This document shows positions 26,475 through 35,288 of a DNA stretch of 64,000 bases, piece after piece. Source of the stretch: UBA4427 sp045106235 (GTDB lineage: Bacteria > Myxococcota_A > UBA9160 > UBA4427); the NCBI GenBank assembly GCA_045106235.1, contig JBGCEJ010000023.1, positions 1 to 64,000 on the forward strand, given 5' to 3'. A program made the translations under genes and the position numbers. The notes beneath the pieces are model-generated. The model was not told the DNA's origin. It did no database searches and saw only the letters and a list, made by a program, of their open reading frames with translations. Position 1 is the stretch's first letter, and the number at the start of each line of letters is the position of its first letter.

Positions 26475-28415
26475 ATGAGTCAGATCACGATTACGTTGCC
26501 CGACGGCAAAGAACTCGAGTTTGCTTCAGGCGCGAATGTTCTCGATGTGGCGACGGAGATTGGTCCCGGTCTCGCGAAGGCGGCGCTCGCGGGGCGGATC
26601 GATGGTGAGCTGGTCGACCTGCGTCGTCCGATTACCGAGAATGCCCGGGTCGAAATCGTCACGAGCAAGGACGAGGACGGCGGTGATGTGATTCGGCATT
26701 CGGCCGAGCATGTGATGGCGGATGCCGTGAAGCGCCTCTTCCCGAACGCGCAGGTGGATGCCGGACGAGCCGATCACTCCGAGAAATTTCAATACGATTT
26801 TCTCGTAGACGAACCCTTTACCCCGGAAGATCTTGAGCGCATCGAAAAGGAGATGAACAGCATTCTCTCCGAAGGCGCTCAGTTCGAACGGCAAGTGATG
26901 ACGCGCGATGAAGCGTCTGAGTTCTTCCGTTCGAAGGGCGAGGAGCTCAAGCTCTCCCGCCTGGGCGATATCCCCGAAGACGCCGAGATTACTATTTTTA
27001 CCCACGGTGATTTCGCTGATCTCTGTCGTGGGCCGCATGTGGGTACGACAAAGCAGATCGGCGCGGTCAAGCTCCTCGAAGCTTCGGGGACGTACTTTCG
27101 GGGCGATGAAACCGGTCCGAAACTCCAGCGCATCTACGGCACCGCCTTCGCATCCAAGAAGGAACTGAAGTCGCATCTGGCGCGGATCGAAGAAGCGAAG
27201 AAGCGGGATCATCGCCGGGTCGGACAAGACCTCGGTTTGTTTCACATGGACGCGCTCGCGCCGGGATCGCCGTTCTACTTGCCGAAGGGGATGGCGCTCT
27301 ACAATGAGCTGATCCGCTTCATCCAGGATCTCTATCCTAAATACGGCTACCAAGAAGTGCTGACACCTCAGCTCTTCCGCTCGGATCTTTTTAAGACCTC
27401 TGGGCACTACGCGAAATTTCACGACGATATGTATTGGTTCGCGGGCTCTGATGAGGGCGAAGAGTTAGGCGTGAAGGCGATGAACTGCCCCGGGCATTGC
27501 CATCTCTTTTCGACGGGCAAGAAGAGCTACCGCGAATTGCCGATTCGTTGGGCAGAGTTCTCCCGGCTGCATCGCAATGAGCGCAGCGGGACGCTGAACG
27601 GAATTACGCGGGTGCGGTCCTTTGCCCAAGACGATGCGCATATCTACTGCGAGCAGTCTCAGGTTCCTGAGGAGATCGACGGCTTCTTCCGGATGACCGC
27701 CGAGGTCTACGAGAAGCTCGGGGTCGAGGGCGTGGAAATGTCGGTCTCGACGCGACCCGAAGAGTTCCTCGGCGCCCCCGAAGACTGGGATGTCGCGGAG
27801 AAGGCTCTGATCGAGGCGGTCGAACGGGCCGGCTTTAAGTGCAATATCAAGGAAGGCGACGCGGCTTTCTATGCCCCGAAGGTCGAAGCCGATTTCAAGG
27901 ATGTCCTTGGGCGGGCCTGGACGCTGGCCACGATTCAGATCGATATGGCCATGCCGAGCCGATTTGAGCTCCGATACGTCGGGCGAGACGGGGAGCTGCA
28001 TCAGCCCGCGATGCTCCACAGGGCGGTTCTAGGGTCGCTAGAGCGCTTTATCGGGATCTATATCGAGCATACCGGGGGCGATTTCCCCTTCTGGCTGTCC
28101 CCGCTGCAGGTTGTGATGCTGCCGATCTCCGACCGACATGCTGACCGGGCCCATGAAATGCAAGCTGCGCTTTCCTCCGCCGGACTACGTGCGGAAGTGG
28201 ACAATCGGAGCGAGACTCTGGGGTTCCGAATTCGGGATGCCGAAAAACAGAAAATTCCGCTCACTTTGGTGATCGGGGACGATGAAGTTGAACGGGGAAC
28301 GGTTTCCCCGCGAATTAGAAAATCCAAGCAGGCAATGGATGCGATGTCGGCAGAAGCGCTCGTAGAAGCGCTTCGCGTAGCCAACACCGAACGTCGCTCT
28401 AAACCGTTCGCCTGA
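26475..28415 (+). CDS. thrS: Threonyl-tRNA synthetase
   Basis: 646 residues from the ATG at 26475. Order: TGS domain (1-62), editing-type second domain with HSAEHVMADAVKR, class II catalytic core with the zinc cysteine in MNCPGHC and motif 2 FSRLHRNERSG, then the anticodon-binding domain. The longer open frame starts within the tRNA gene and is not used. The stop TGA is part of the GAGGAGGA ribosome site of infC, so the two are coupled. First gene of the classic thrS-infC-rpmI-rplT operon. Confidence 0.96.
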   Translation: MSQITITLPDGKELEFASGANVLDVATEIGPGLAKAALAGRIDGELVDLRRPITENARVEIVTSKDEDGGDVIRHSAEHVMADAVKRLFPNAQVDAGRADHSEKFQYDFLVDEPFTPEDLERIEKEMNSILSEGAQFERQVMTRDEASEFFRSKGEELKLSRLGDIPEDAEITIFTHGDFADLCRGPHVGTTKQIGAVKLLEASGTYFRGDETGPKLQRIYGTAFASKKELKSHLARIEEAKKRDHRRVGQDLGLFHMDALAPGSPFYLPKGMALYNELIRFIQDLYPKYGYQEVLTPQLFRSDLFKTSGHYAKFHDDMYWFAGSDEGEELGVKAMNCPGHCHLFSTGKKSYRELPIRWAEFSRLHRNERSGTLNGITRVRSFAQDDAHIYCEQSQVPEEIDGFFRMTAEVYEKLGVEGVEMSVSTRPEEFLGAPEDWDVAEKALIEAVERAGFKCNIKEGDAAFYAPKVEADFKDVLGRAWTLATIQIDMAMPSRFELRYVGRDGELHQPAMLHRAVLGSLERFIGIYIEHTGGDFPFWLSPLQVVMLPISDRHADRAHEMQAALSSAGLRAEVDNRSETLGFRIRDAEKQKIPLTLVIGDDEVERGTVSPRIRKSKQAMDAMSAEALVEALRVANTERRSKPFA

Positions 28416-28428
28416 GGAGGACAATCAG

Positions 28429-29118
28429 ATACCTGCTCGATCTAAGTTTAGAATCGTAGCCCCGGAACGCGACGCGACCCGGGTCAACGAACGTATTCGT
28501 GTCCGCGAAGTCCGAGTCATCGGGGCTGATGGCGAACAATTGGGCGTCATGACACCCGAGGACGCGATGAATCTGGCACGTGAAGAAGGGCTCGATCTCG
28601 TTGAGGTTGCCGCGAACTCACGTCCGCCGGTTTGTCGAATCATGGACTACGGCAAGTTCAAGTATGAGCAAAAGAAGAAGAACTCGAGCAAGAAGTCTCA
28701 TTCAGCAACACTCAAAGAAGTGAAGCTGAGGCCCGGGACCGACCAGCACGATCTCAACTTCAAGCTCAACAACGCTCGCAAGTTCTTGATGGAAGGGGAC
28801 AAGGTCAAAGTCACGGTGATGTTTCGTGGCCGCGAAATGGTCCACACCAGCCGAGGGCGTGAGCAGCTGAAGAATGTGTTCGAGCAGCTCGACGGCATCG
28901 CAAAAATGGAGAGCTCTCCGCGAATGGAAGGGCGCTTCATGTCGATGATCCTGGTGGGGGACCGAGAGGCCATCGCCGAGGCGAAGCGACTTGCAGACGA
29001 AGGTGCTGAATCGGCGGACGATTCGAAGGACACTAAGGAAGAAACGGCCGAGAAGACCGAGGCCAAGGAAGAAACGAAGACGGTTGAGGCTGCGGAAGAA
29101 GCTCAGGCAACTGAGTAG
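28429..29118 (+). CDS. infC: Translation initiation factor IF-3 with acidic tail, AUA start
   Basis: 229 residues if started at ATA (28429-28431), which lies 7 bases after GAGGAGGA (28414-28421). No ATG, GTG or TTG occurs in frame between that site and the conserved RVNERIRVREVRVIG block; the first common start codon, TTG at 28540, would delete the beginning of the N-domain. infC is known to use rare start codons (AUU in E. coli, AUC in Myxococcus) for autoregulation, because IF-3 rejects them. Both IF-3 domains are complete (LGVMTPEDAMNLA; VTVMFRGREM), and about 40 acidic residues follow, like the C-terminal extension of Myxococcus IF-3. Confidence 0.9.
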   Translation: MPARSKFRIVAPERDATRVNERIRVREVRVIGADGEQLGVMTPEDAMNLAREEGLDLVEVAANSRPPVCRIMDYGKFKYEQKKKNSSKKSHSATLKEVKLRPGTDQHDLNFKLNNARKFLMEGDKVKVTVMFRGREMVHTSRGREQLKNVFEQLDGIAKMESSPRMEGRFMSMILVGDREAIAEAKRLADEGAESADDSKDTKEETAEKTEAKEETKTVEAAEEAQATE

Positions 29119-29245
29119 AGACCGAGCGTCGATCTAGAACGACCGAAGTACGAAGACCTAGGACCACGTAGGACCACCAGTACCAACTCAGTTTCAACTA
29201 GGACCGAGAGTCCTGAAAATCCGTGCAAACGGGGAGTTTAAACCA

Positions 29246-29443
29246 ATGCCGAAGATGAAGACCCACAGTGGGTCGGCTAAGCGGTTCAGCCTGACGGGAA
29301 CCGGCAAGCTGAAGCGAAACAAGGCCAACAAGCAGCACATCCTCACGAAGAAGACCACGAAGCGAAAGCGCAACCTGCGCCAGAGTGATTTGGTTTCTGC
29401 GGATGACGTGCCGCGCGTTCGTCGACTGCTGCCTTATCTCTAA
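29246..29443 (+). CDS. rpmI: 50S ribosomal protein L35
   Basis: 65 residues, full length (MPKMKTHSGSAKRFSLTGTG, basic throughout). GGGGAG lies 9 bases upstream of the ATG. The 127-base gap after infC holds several copies of TAGGAC(C) and a small AGGAC/GTCCT hairpin, a possible L20-binding leader, which is known to control rpmI-rplT in other bacteria. Confidence 0.96.
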   Translation: MPKMKTHSGSAKRFSLTGTGKLKRNKANKQHILTKKTTKRKRNLRQSDLVSADDVPRVRRLLPYL

Positions 29444-29583
29444 GCGCAGCTGAGTACCTGAATACGGAGCACTCGAGTGGGCCGATGGCACGCCTACCGA
29501 GTCGACCAAGCCACATCCGAACAGATCGCCAAATGGGTTGATCGGACGAATGCCGGCTAAAAATACCGAAGAGGAAAGCGAAG

Positions 29584-29940
29584 ATGCCGAGAGTAAAGCG
29601 GGGCGTACCTGGCTCCAAAAGACGCAAAAAAGTACTGAAGAAGGCCAAAGGCTATTTCGGCGGACGCAGCAAGCTGCATAGCGTCGCCATTGAAGCCGTA
29701 GACAAGGCCGAAAAATACGCATATCGCGATCGACGCCAGCGCAAGCGGGAATTCCGCGGGCTATGGATCGCGCGCATCAACGCGGCAGCGCGTCAGAATG
29801 GGCTGTCCTACAGCCGGCTGATGGCGGGCCTCAAGGCCGCGGAAATTGAAATCGATCGCAAGGTGCTGGCTCAGCTGGCGCTCGAGGATCCCCAGAGCTT
29901 CACGGCTCTGGCCGAGCGCGCGAAAGAGGCTGCTGCCTAA
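29584..29940 (+). CDS. rplT: 50S ribosomal protein L20
   Basis: 118 residues, full length (MPRVKRGVPGSKRRKKVLKK, then YFGGRS, YAYRDRRQRKREFRGLWI). AGGAAAG lies upstream of the ATG. L20 is needed early in 50S assembly and represses its own operon in well-studied species. Confidence 0.97.
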   Translation: MPRVKRGVPGSKRRKKVLKKAKGYFGGRSKLHSVAIEAVDKAEKYAYRDRRQRKREFRGLWIARINAAARQNGLSYSRLMAGLKAAEIEIDRKVLAQLALEDPQSFTALAERAKEAAA

Positions 29941-29960
29941 TTCGGTTTTGTTTGGTTTGG

Positions 29961-30000
29961 TTAGGTCGCCCCGATCCCGTCTGGGGTCAGGGCGACCTAA
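29961..30000 (+). terminator. Long perfect hairpin after rplT
   Basis: TTAGGTCGCCC (29961-29971) pairs fully with GGGCGACCTAA (29990-30000), and the loop can fold further. There is no U-tract on either strand, so it may stop transcription only partly, or protect the 3' end. Confidence 0.6.
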
Positions 30001-30094
30001 TATGCCAGACCGGTTGGCGGAAACGCGAACAAAGCGGCACGTAGCAACGGCAGGCGCCACGCAGGGCAAGTGATCGACTAGGAGAGAGCGCGCG

Positions 30095-30430
30095 ATGACG
30101 AAGGCAGAAATCGTCGAGCAGATCTACGAACGAGTTGGCTTTTCGAAAAAAGAAGCCGCAGAACTCGTGGAGAAGGTCTTCGAGATCATGAAAGAGACCC
30201 TCGCTGAAGGCGAGAAGGTCAAGATCTCGGGTTTCGGCAACTTCGTTGTCCGAGAAAAGAACGCGCGCAAAGGGCGGAACCCGCAAACGGGGCAAGAGAT
30301 TCTTCTCGATGCCCGTCGGGTCCTGACGTTCAAGCCCAGCCTCGTCCTCAAGAACGTTCTGAACGAGAGTGAAGTGACGGATGCCGATCGCGCCGCTGAA
30401 GCAGCGGCTGCGGAACACGACGACGAGTAG
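30095..30430 (+). CDS. ihfA: Integration host factor subunit alpha
   Basis: 111 residues, HU/IHF fold (MTKAEIVEQIYERVGFSKKEA, KISGFGNFVVREKNARKGRNPQTG, RRVLTFKPS). It is longer than the usual ~99 by an Ala/Glu/Asp-rich C-terminal tail. It bends DNA at specific sites as a heterodimer with IhfB. AGGAGAGA precedes the ATG. In many Proteobacteria pheS-pheT lie between rplT and ihfA; they are missing here. Confidence 0.92.
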   Translation: MTKAEIVEQIYERVGFSKKEAAELVEKVFEIMKETLAEGEKVKISGFGNFVVREKNARKGRNPQTGQEILLDARRVLTFKPSLVLKNVLNESEVTDADRAAEAAAAEHDDE

Positions 30431-30657
30431 TTCGTCGCCCGGAAAATCACCCATTCCATACAGCATGATTTCGGCCTTCGATTTGCGCGCGTTTAGGCGC
30501 ATTCTTCGGACACTATTCACGTGCATCTTGAGATCGACCGTGCGATGTTCGGATGCGGACCAATTGCGCATTATTTGCGCGTTGCTCTTGCCGAGCATGG
30601 ATTCTCAGAGTGGCGCGATGTGGCGTCCTTGAGAGCGTTGGGGGATATGTGGCGAAT

Positions 30658-31233
30658 ATGACGACGGACGAAGAGGCGCGCGCGGCACTCGAGGCCTCGA
30701 GTAAGCTCTATTACCGAATCGGCGAGGTCAGCAAGCTCACAGGCGTGAAAGCGCATGTGCTTCGCTATTGGGAGACTGAGTTCAGATGGATGGCGCCTCC
30801 TAAATCTCGCTCCAAGCAGCGTCTCTACCGCAAACGGGACATCGAATTCGTCTGGTTGTTGAAACGATTATTGTGGGACGAGCGTTATACCATTGCCGGC
30901 GCACGGCAGCGGATTCAGGAGCTGGGCGTCGATGAAGCGCTTGCTCTGCTCCAGCCCACGGGTTCGGAAGATGCGGCGCGGATGGACGCGGCGGAAAGTC
31001 CGGCTCGGGTTCAGCGTCAAACGAAGCAATCGCGCACGGACGCCGCGGAGGAGGGACAGGATGCCGGGGGTCAAGCCTCTTCGGATGCCCGCTCCGAGCC
31101 TGTCGCGGATGCGGCCTCGGTCGGTGGCCTGTCTCCTGCGCGTCAGGCGGAATGGGTGGCTTTTGGATCAGCGCTGGGCGATCTCCATGCGGAGCTTTCG
31201 TCGATCCGAGGAGCGCTGCACGAAGGCTTGTAG
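30658..31233 (+). CDS. MerR-family transcriptional regulator
   Basis: 191 residues from the ATG at 30658. The winged helix-turn-helix is at about 20-90 (YRIGEVSKLTGVKAHVLRYWETEF, RLYRKRDIEFVWLLKRLLWDE). A long low-complexity Ala/Gly/Ser linker (about 105-165) leads to a short helical C-terminus. A MerR gene right after ihfA is a common arrangement in Proteobacteria. No metal-binding cysteines are seen, so the effector is unknown. Confidence 0.88.
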   Translation: MTTDEEARAALEASSKLYYRIGEVSKLTGVKAHVLRYWETEFRWMAPPKSRSKQRLYRKRDIEFVWLLKRLLWDERYTIAGARQRIQELGVDEALALLQPTGSEDAARMDAAESPARVQRQTKQSRTDAAEEGQDAGGQASSDARSEPVADAASVGGLSPARQAEWVAFGSALGDLHAELSSIRGALHEGL

Positions 31234-31236
31234 GCC

Positions 31237-32175
31237 ATGAGCGCCGACTCTCCTGACGAAGCTCGAGGCCGAGAATCCGCCGCGGAAGAACCACGCAACG
31301 CCGAGGCCGGCACAGAATGGGACGCCCTTCGGCATGCTTTCGGCGAGACCGTCGACTCCGCCGGCTACGTCCCGCGTATGGCGACCGAGTCACTCTTCTC
31401 TTCGGTCGACCAATGGCGCAGCCAAGATGTCATTGGCTCCACGCTAGCTGCGTTGGTGACCCAACCGGGCCTCGGCAAGACCTTCTTCTTGCGGATGGTG
31501 GAGCAGCGCATCAACCTTGAGGCTTCGGCAGCAGGGAAGTCCGCCCGCGCGCTTTATCTACCTTACGCCGGGGTGTCCGCCGTTGATCTTTGCATCCTGG
31601 TCTACGGCCTGCTGGGGCTCCAGTCGCCTCTCGCGGACACCTCGGACGCCTCGGGTGAGGCTGTGCTGGCGCTTGAGGCTCTATTCGACCTCTCGGGCGG
31701 CCCTGCCGATCCCTTCTTTCTGCTCCTCGATGACGCGGATTCTATGCCCGAGGAGACGGTTCAGGTCCTCGGGCAGGTTTTGCCGGCGGAACGCTCGCCG
31801 CTCCGCATCTTGGTGGCCCTGGGCGACGACGCGCGCTCGAGCCAACTGCTCGAGACGCTGGACTCGCTGGAGCCTTCGGTCGCGATTCTACGTGCCACGC
31901 TCAGCGAGGAGGAGACCGCCCTCTATCTAGAGGCCAAAGTCCGCCAATCCGGGATTTCGCAGGCTGCGCTTGAGCGTATTGGCGGTCTCGAGGCGGAGCA
32001 GGTGAGTTGGGTTCGGACGCTCTCCGGCGGCGTGCCCCGGGAAATTCATCGTGTGATCACCGCTTTGATCGACTCTCACGTTCAGGGCAGGCCGATGGGG
32101 GTGATGGCGCAAGCTCAGCAAGCCGACAGCGCGGCCGACCCGATTGAGGACGACCTGTCATCTTCCGAGGCCTGA
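31237..32175 (+). CDS. AAA ATPase (ExeA/Orc-like)
   Basis: 312 residues, 3 bases after the merR stop. The P-loop reads TQPGLGKT (about 78-85), lacking the usual first Gly, and Walker B is FFLLLDDADSMPEE. The order SLF..VDQWRSQDVIG, Walker A, Walker B and then a C-terminal helical region with LSGGVPREIHRVI resembles ExeA/GspA-type ATPases. Both ends are low-complexity acidic. Its partner is not evident; the close spacing suggests joint expression with the MerR regulator. Confidence 0.65.
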   Translation: MSADSPDEARGRESAAEEPRNAEAGTEWDALRHAFGETVDSAGYVPRMATESLFSSVDQWRSQDVIGSTLAALVTQPGLGKTFFLRMVEQRINLEASAAGKSARALYLPYAGVSAVDLCILVYGLLGLQSPLADTSDASGEAVLALEALFDLSGGPADPFFLLLDDADSMPEETVQVLGQVLPAERSPLRILVALGDDARSSQLLETLDSLEPSVAILRATLSEEETALYLEAKVRQSGISQAALERIGGLEAEQVSWVRTLSGGVPREIHRVITALIDSHVQGRPMGVMAQAQQADSAADPIEDDLSSSEA

Positions 32176-32220
32176 GGCGTCGACTGGGTCAGCGCTCTAG
32201 GCTACACCTTGTCCCTCGTT

Positions 32221-32297
32221 CGGGCCGTGGCGCAGTCTGGTAGCGCGCTTGACTGGGGGTCAAGAGGTCGGGAGTTCGAGTCTCCCCGGCCCGACCA
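32221..32297 (+). tRNA. tRNA-Pro (anticodon GGG)
   Basis: A 77-base cloverleaf. Acceptor CGGGCCG pairs with CGGCCCG, D stem GCGC/GCGC, anticodon stem CTTGA/TCAAG with loop CTGGGGG (anticodon 32255-32257), T stem GGGAG/CTCCC with loop TTCGAGT, and an encoded CCA. Confidence 0.96.
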
Positions 32298-32487
32298 TTC
32301 AAACCTCGATCGACGTTCGCATGCATGCGGATGTTGATTCCGAGGGAATGGTCGATTCTGAACGAGCGGCTTCTTTGAAGTGGATACTTCGCGGAGCAAG
32401 AGTCTTCGCGGCGCAGTCGCTGCAGGGCGATGGGCGCGAACCGGCGGAAAGTCGCTGGGCGAAGCCCGATTGCACTATCGTCTGGCC

Positions 32488-33273
32488 ATGCCTCGCTTAA
32501 GCCAGCTCAGTCGATCGATCGAAGGGCGCGTCGCGCTCGTTACCGGTGCCGCCAGTGGAATGGGACGGGCCACCGCCCATCTTTTTGCAGATGAAGGCGC
32601 CCAGGTTGCCGTCACGGACCTTGATTCGGACGCGGTCGACCGCGTCGTTCAGGAGATTCGCGGCGCGGGCGGAACGGCGACGGGCTGGACGCTCGATGTC
32701 TCTGATCTCGACCGCATTCACGCCGTGGTGGGCGAGGTCGCCGGGACGCTCGGCGAGATCGATATTCTCGTGAACAACGCGGGCATCGTAATCGGCGCTT
32801 CCCTTGAGCAGAGCGACGAGGAGTATGAACCGATTTGGCAGCGCTCTCTCGACGTGATGCTGTCGGCGCATCAGCGCCTGGTGCGGGCTTGTCTCCCGCA
32901 TCTCATCCGAAACGCAGATGGGCGCATCATTAATATCGCTTCGACCGAGGGCCTGGGCGCGACGGCGGGAACGGGGCCCTACACCGCCGCGAAGCACGGC
33001 GTGATTGGGATTACGCGCTCGATGGCGATGGAACTCGGCGCGAAGGGCGTCACGGTCAACTGCATTTGCCCAGGACCGATTCTGACGGGAATGACGCAGG
33101 CGATTCCTGAAGCAGCGCGGGAAAAATTCGCGCGACGGCGGGTGCCGCTGCGGCGCTACGGCATTCCTGAGGAAGTTGCGCATGCGACGCTGAACTTTGC
33201 GCTGCCGGCCTCGTCGTTTCTCAATGGAGCAGTCCTACCGGTCGATGGTGGACTGACGGTTCAGAACACCTGA
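32488..33273 (+). CDS. Short-chain dehydrogenase/reductase (FabG-like)
   Basis: 261 residues from the ATG at 32488; no clear ribosome site precedes it, and an earlier start at 32380 would add residues outside the fold. NAD(P)-binding TGAASGMG is near the N-terminus, then NNAG. The catalytic Ser is in NIASTEG and Tyr-Lys in YTAAKHG. The C-terminus has the SDR signature NGAVLPVDGG. It reduces a carbonyl or oxidises an alcohol; the substrate is not readable from sequence. Confidence 0.9.
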   Translation: MPRLSQLSRSIEGRVALVTGAASGMGRATAHLFADEGAQVAVTDLDSDAVDRVVQEIRGAGGTATGWTLDVSDLDRIHAVVGEVAGTLGEIDILVNNAGIVIGASLEQSDEEYEPIWQRSLDVMLSAHQRLVRACLPHLIRNADGRIINIASTEGLGATAGTGPYTAAKHGVIGITRSMAMELGAKGVTVNCICPGPILTGMTQAIPEAAREKFARRRVPLRRYGIPEEVAHATLNFALPASSFLNGAVLPVDGGLTVQNT

Positions 33274-33383
33274 GCCGATGCGGTGTCGGAACCCGGCAAG
33301 TTGATACTCGGCGCGGTCCCGTTCGGCGAAAGCCCTTGTCCTGAAACGAAGTCCGAAGCCCAGAAGACCAGGAGAAATGATCT

Positions 33384-34412
33384 ATGCAGCGTAAAATCCT
33401 TGTGACCGGAGGCGCAGGCTTCATTGGGTCGCATACGGTCGTGGATCTGATCGAGAGCGGCTTCGAGCCAGTTCTGATCGACAATTTTTCGAATTCGGAC
33501 CGCTCGGTTCTGGCGGGCCTCGAGAAGATTTGTGGTCGGCCCGTGCGCTGCCATGATGTGGATTGCGCGGATGAGGCCGCTGTCCATCAGATTTTTTCCG
33601 ATGAGGGCGAGATCTCGGGTGTGATTCATTTTGCGGCTTCAAAGGCGGTGGGAGAGTCGCAGGAGAATCCGCTGCTCTACTACCGCAATAATCTGGGCTC
33701 GCTGATCACGATGCTGAGCGCGATGGTGGAGTTCGGGGTTCAGGACTTCGTGTTTTCCTCTTCATGCACGGTCTATGGGCAGCCGGATCAGCTTCCTGTA
33801 ACGGAGGAGACGCCGATCGCTGAACCGGCTTCGGTGTATGGCGCGACGAAGCAGATCTGTGAGCAGATCGTGCGGGATACGGTGGCCTCTGGGGCTTCGA
33901 TTCGGGCGACGCTGCTGCGCTATTTCAACCCGATCGGCGCGCATCCGAGTGCCGAGATCGGGGAGCTGCCTTTGGGCGACCCGCAGAATCTCGCCCCCAT
34001 TATCCTGCAGAGTGCCGCCGGAATGCGGGGGCCGATTCAGGTCTACGGCGACGATTGGTCGACGCCGGACGGCTCATGCATCCGGGACTATATCCACGTT
34101 CTGGACCTGGCCGCGGCCCATGTGAAGAGTCTGGCCTGGATGGAGCGGCAGCCGGATGCGCCGCTGGTCGAAGTGCTGAACGTGGGGACGGGGCGCGGCA
34201 CGACGGTGCTCGAAGCGCTGCATGCCTTCGAGCGAGCGACAGGAAAGAAGGTCGAATGGAAGATCGGCCCACGCCGAGAAGGCGATATCGAGCAGATCTA
34301 CGCAAGCGTAGACAAGGCGGAGACAACGCTCAATTGGCGAGCAGAGCGAAGCGTCGACGACGCGCTGCGCGACGCCTGGCGCTGGCAGGAACGGCTCGGC
34401 GAGCGGGGCTAG
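33384..34412 (+). CDS. galE: UDP-glucose 4-epimerase
   Basis: 342 residues. NAD-binding GGAGFIGSHT is at the N-terminus, with SSSCTVYG and the catalytic YGATK, and FNPIGAHPSAEIGE typical of GalE. It interconverts UDP-glucose and UDP-galactose (or the GlcNAc pair), giving sugars for the polysaccharide genes downstream. AGGAG lies about 10 bases before the ATG. It converges with rfbA, whose stop is 3 bases away. Confidence 0.93.
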   Translation: MQRKILVTGGAGFIGSHTVVDLIESGFEPVLIDNFSNSDRSVLAGLEKICGRPVRCHDVDCADEAAVHQIFSDEGEISGVIHFAASKAVGESQENPLLYYRNNLGSLITMLSAMVEFGVQDFVFSSSCTVYGQPDQLPVTEETPIAEPASVYGATKQICEQIVRDTVASGASIRATLLRYFNPIGAHPSAEIGELPLGDPQNLAPIILQSAAGMRGPIQVYGDDWSTPDGSCIRDYIHVLDLAAAHVKSLAWMERQPDAPLVEVLNVGTGRGTTVLEALHAFERATGKKVEWKIGPRREGDIEQIYASVDKAETTLNWRAERSVDDALRDAWRWQERLGERG

Positions 34413-34415
34413 TCC

Positions 34416-35288
34416 CTAGGCCTTCTCTTTGAGGAGCTGCCCGAGGTACTCGCCGTAGCTGTTGTTCCGCATCGCGGTGGCCCGCTCTTGCAGCGCTTCG
34501 TCGCTGAGCCATCCGTTGCGCCAGCCGATTTCCTCGGGACATGCGACCCGGAGGCCCTGGCGTTCCTGCACGGCCTGGATGAAGTTTGATGCTTGGAGCA
34601 GCGCTTCGTGTGTCCCCGTATCAAGCCAAGCGACGCCGCGCCCGAGCTGCTCGACGTGGAGGTCGTTCTGGGCCAGATAGGCGAGGTTCACGTCCGTGAT
34701 CTCAAGCTCACCTCGCGGCGAGGGTGTTAGGTTGCTTGCGATTTCGACGACCTGTTCGTCGTAGAAATACAATCCCGTCACGGCGTAGTTGGACTTCGGA
34801 ACCTCGGGCTTCTCTTCGATGGACAGGATGCGTCCATCGTCGCCAAACTCGACCACGCCGTAGCGCTCCGGGTCGTGGACGCGGTAGCCGATGACTGTGG
34901 CGCCGGTTTCGCGGGAGGCGGCGCGGCGGACGGAGTCCGGGAAGCCGTGGCCGTAGAAAATATTGTCGCCGAGGGCGAGGGCGACGGGGTCGCCGTCGAT
35001 CCAGTCCGCCGCGATCAAGAAGGCCTGGGCGATTCCTTCGGGCTTGTCCTGCACCCGGTACTGAATCTTTACGCCGAGCTCGCGGCCATCCCCGAGCAGA
35101 CGCTCGAAGAGCGGCGTGTCGTGGGGTGTCGAGATCAGCAGGATCTCGCGGACCCCCGCATGCATTAGCGTCGACAGGGGGTAGTAGACCATGGGCTTGT
35201 CGTAGATGGGGAGAAGCTGTTTCGAGACCGCGCCCGTGGCCGGGAGAAGTCGCGTACCGGATCCGCCTGCGAGAAGAATGCCCTTCAT
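34416..35288 (-). CDS. rfbA: Glucose-1-phosphate thymidylyltransferase
   Basis: 290 residues, full length (KGILLAGGSGTRLLPAT, then PIYDKPMVYYPLSTLM). It makes dTDP-glucose from glucose-1-phosphate and dTTP. Its start overlaps the stop of rfbB by 4 bases, so the pair is coupled. The next dTDP-rhamnose enzymes (rfbC, rfbD) are not in the window; the sugar made could be rhamnose or another 6-deoxy or amino sugar. Confidence 0.95.
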   Translation of the reverse strand: MKGILLAGGSGTRLLPATGAVSKQLLPIYDKPMVYYPLSTLMHAGVREILLISTPHDTPLFERLLGDGRELGVKIQYRVQDKPEGIAQAFLIAADWIDGDPVALALGDNIFYGHGFPDSVRRAASRETGATVIGYRVHDPERYGVVEFGDDGRILSIEEKPEVPKSNYAVTGLYFYDEQVVEIASNLTPSPRGELEITDVNLAYLAQNDLHVEQLGRGVAWLDTGTHEALLQASNFIQAVQERQGLRVACPEEIGWRNGWLSDEALQERATAMRNNSYGEYLGQLLKEKA

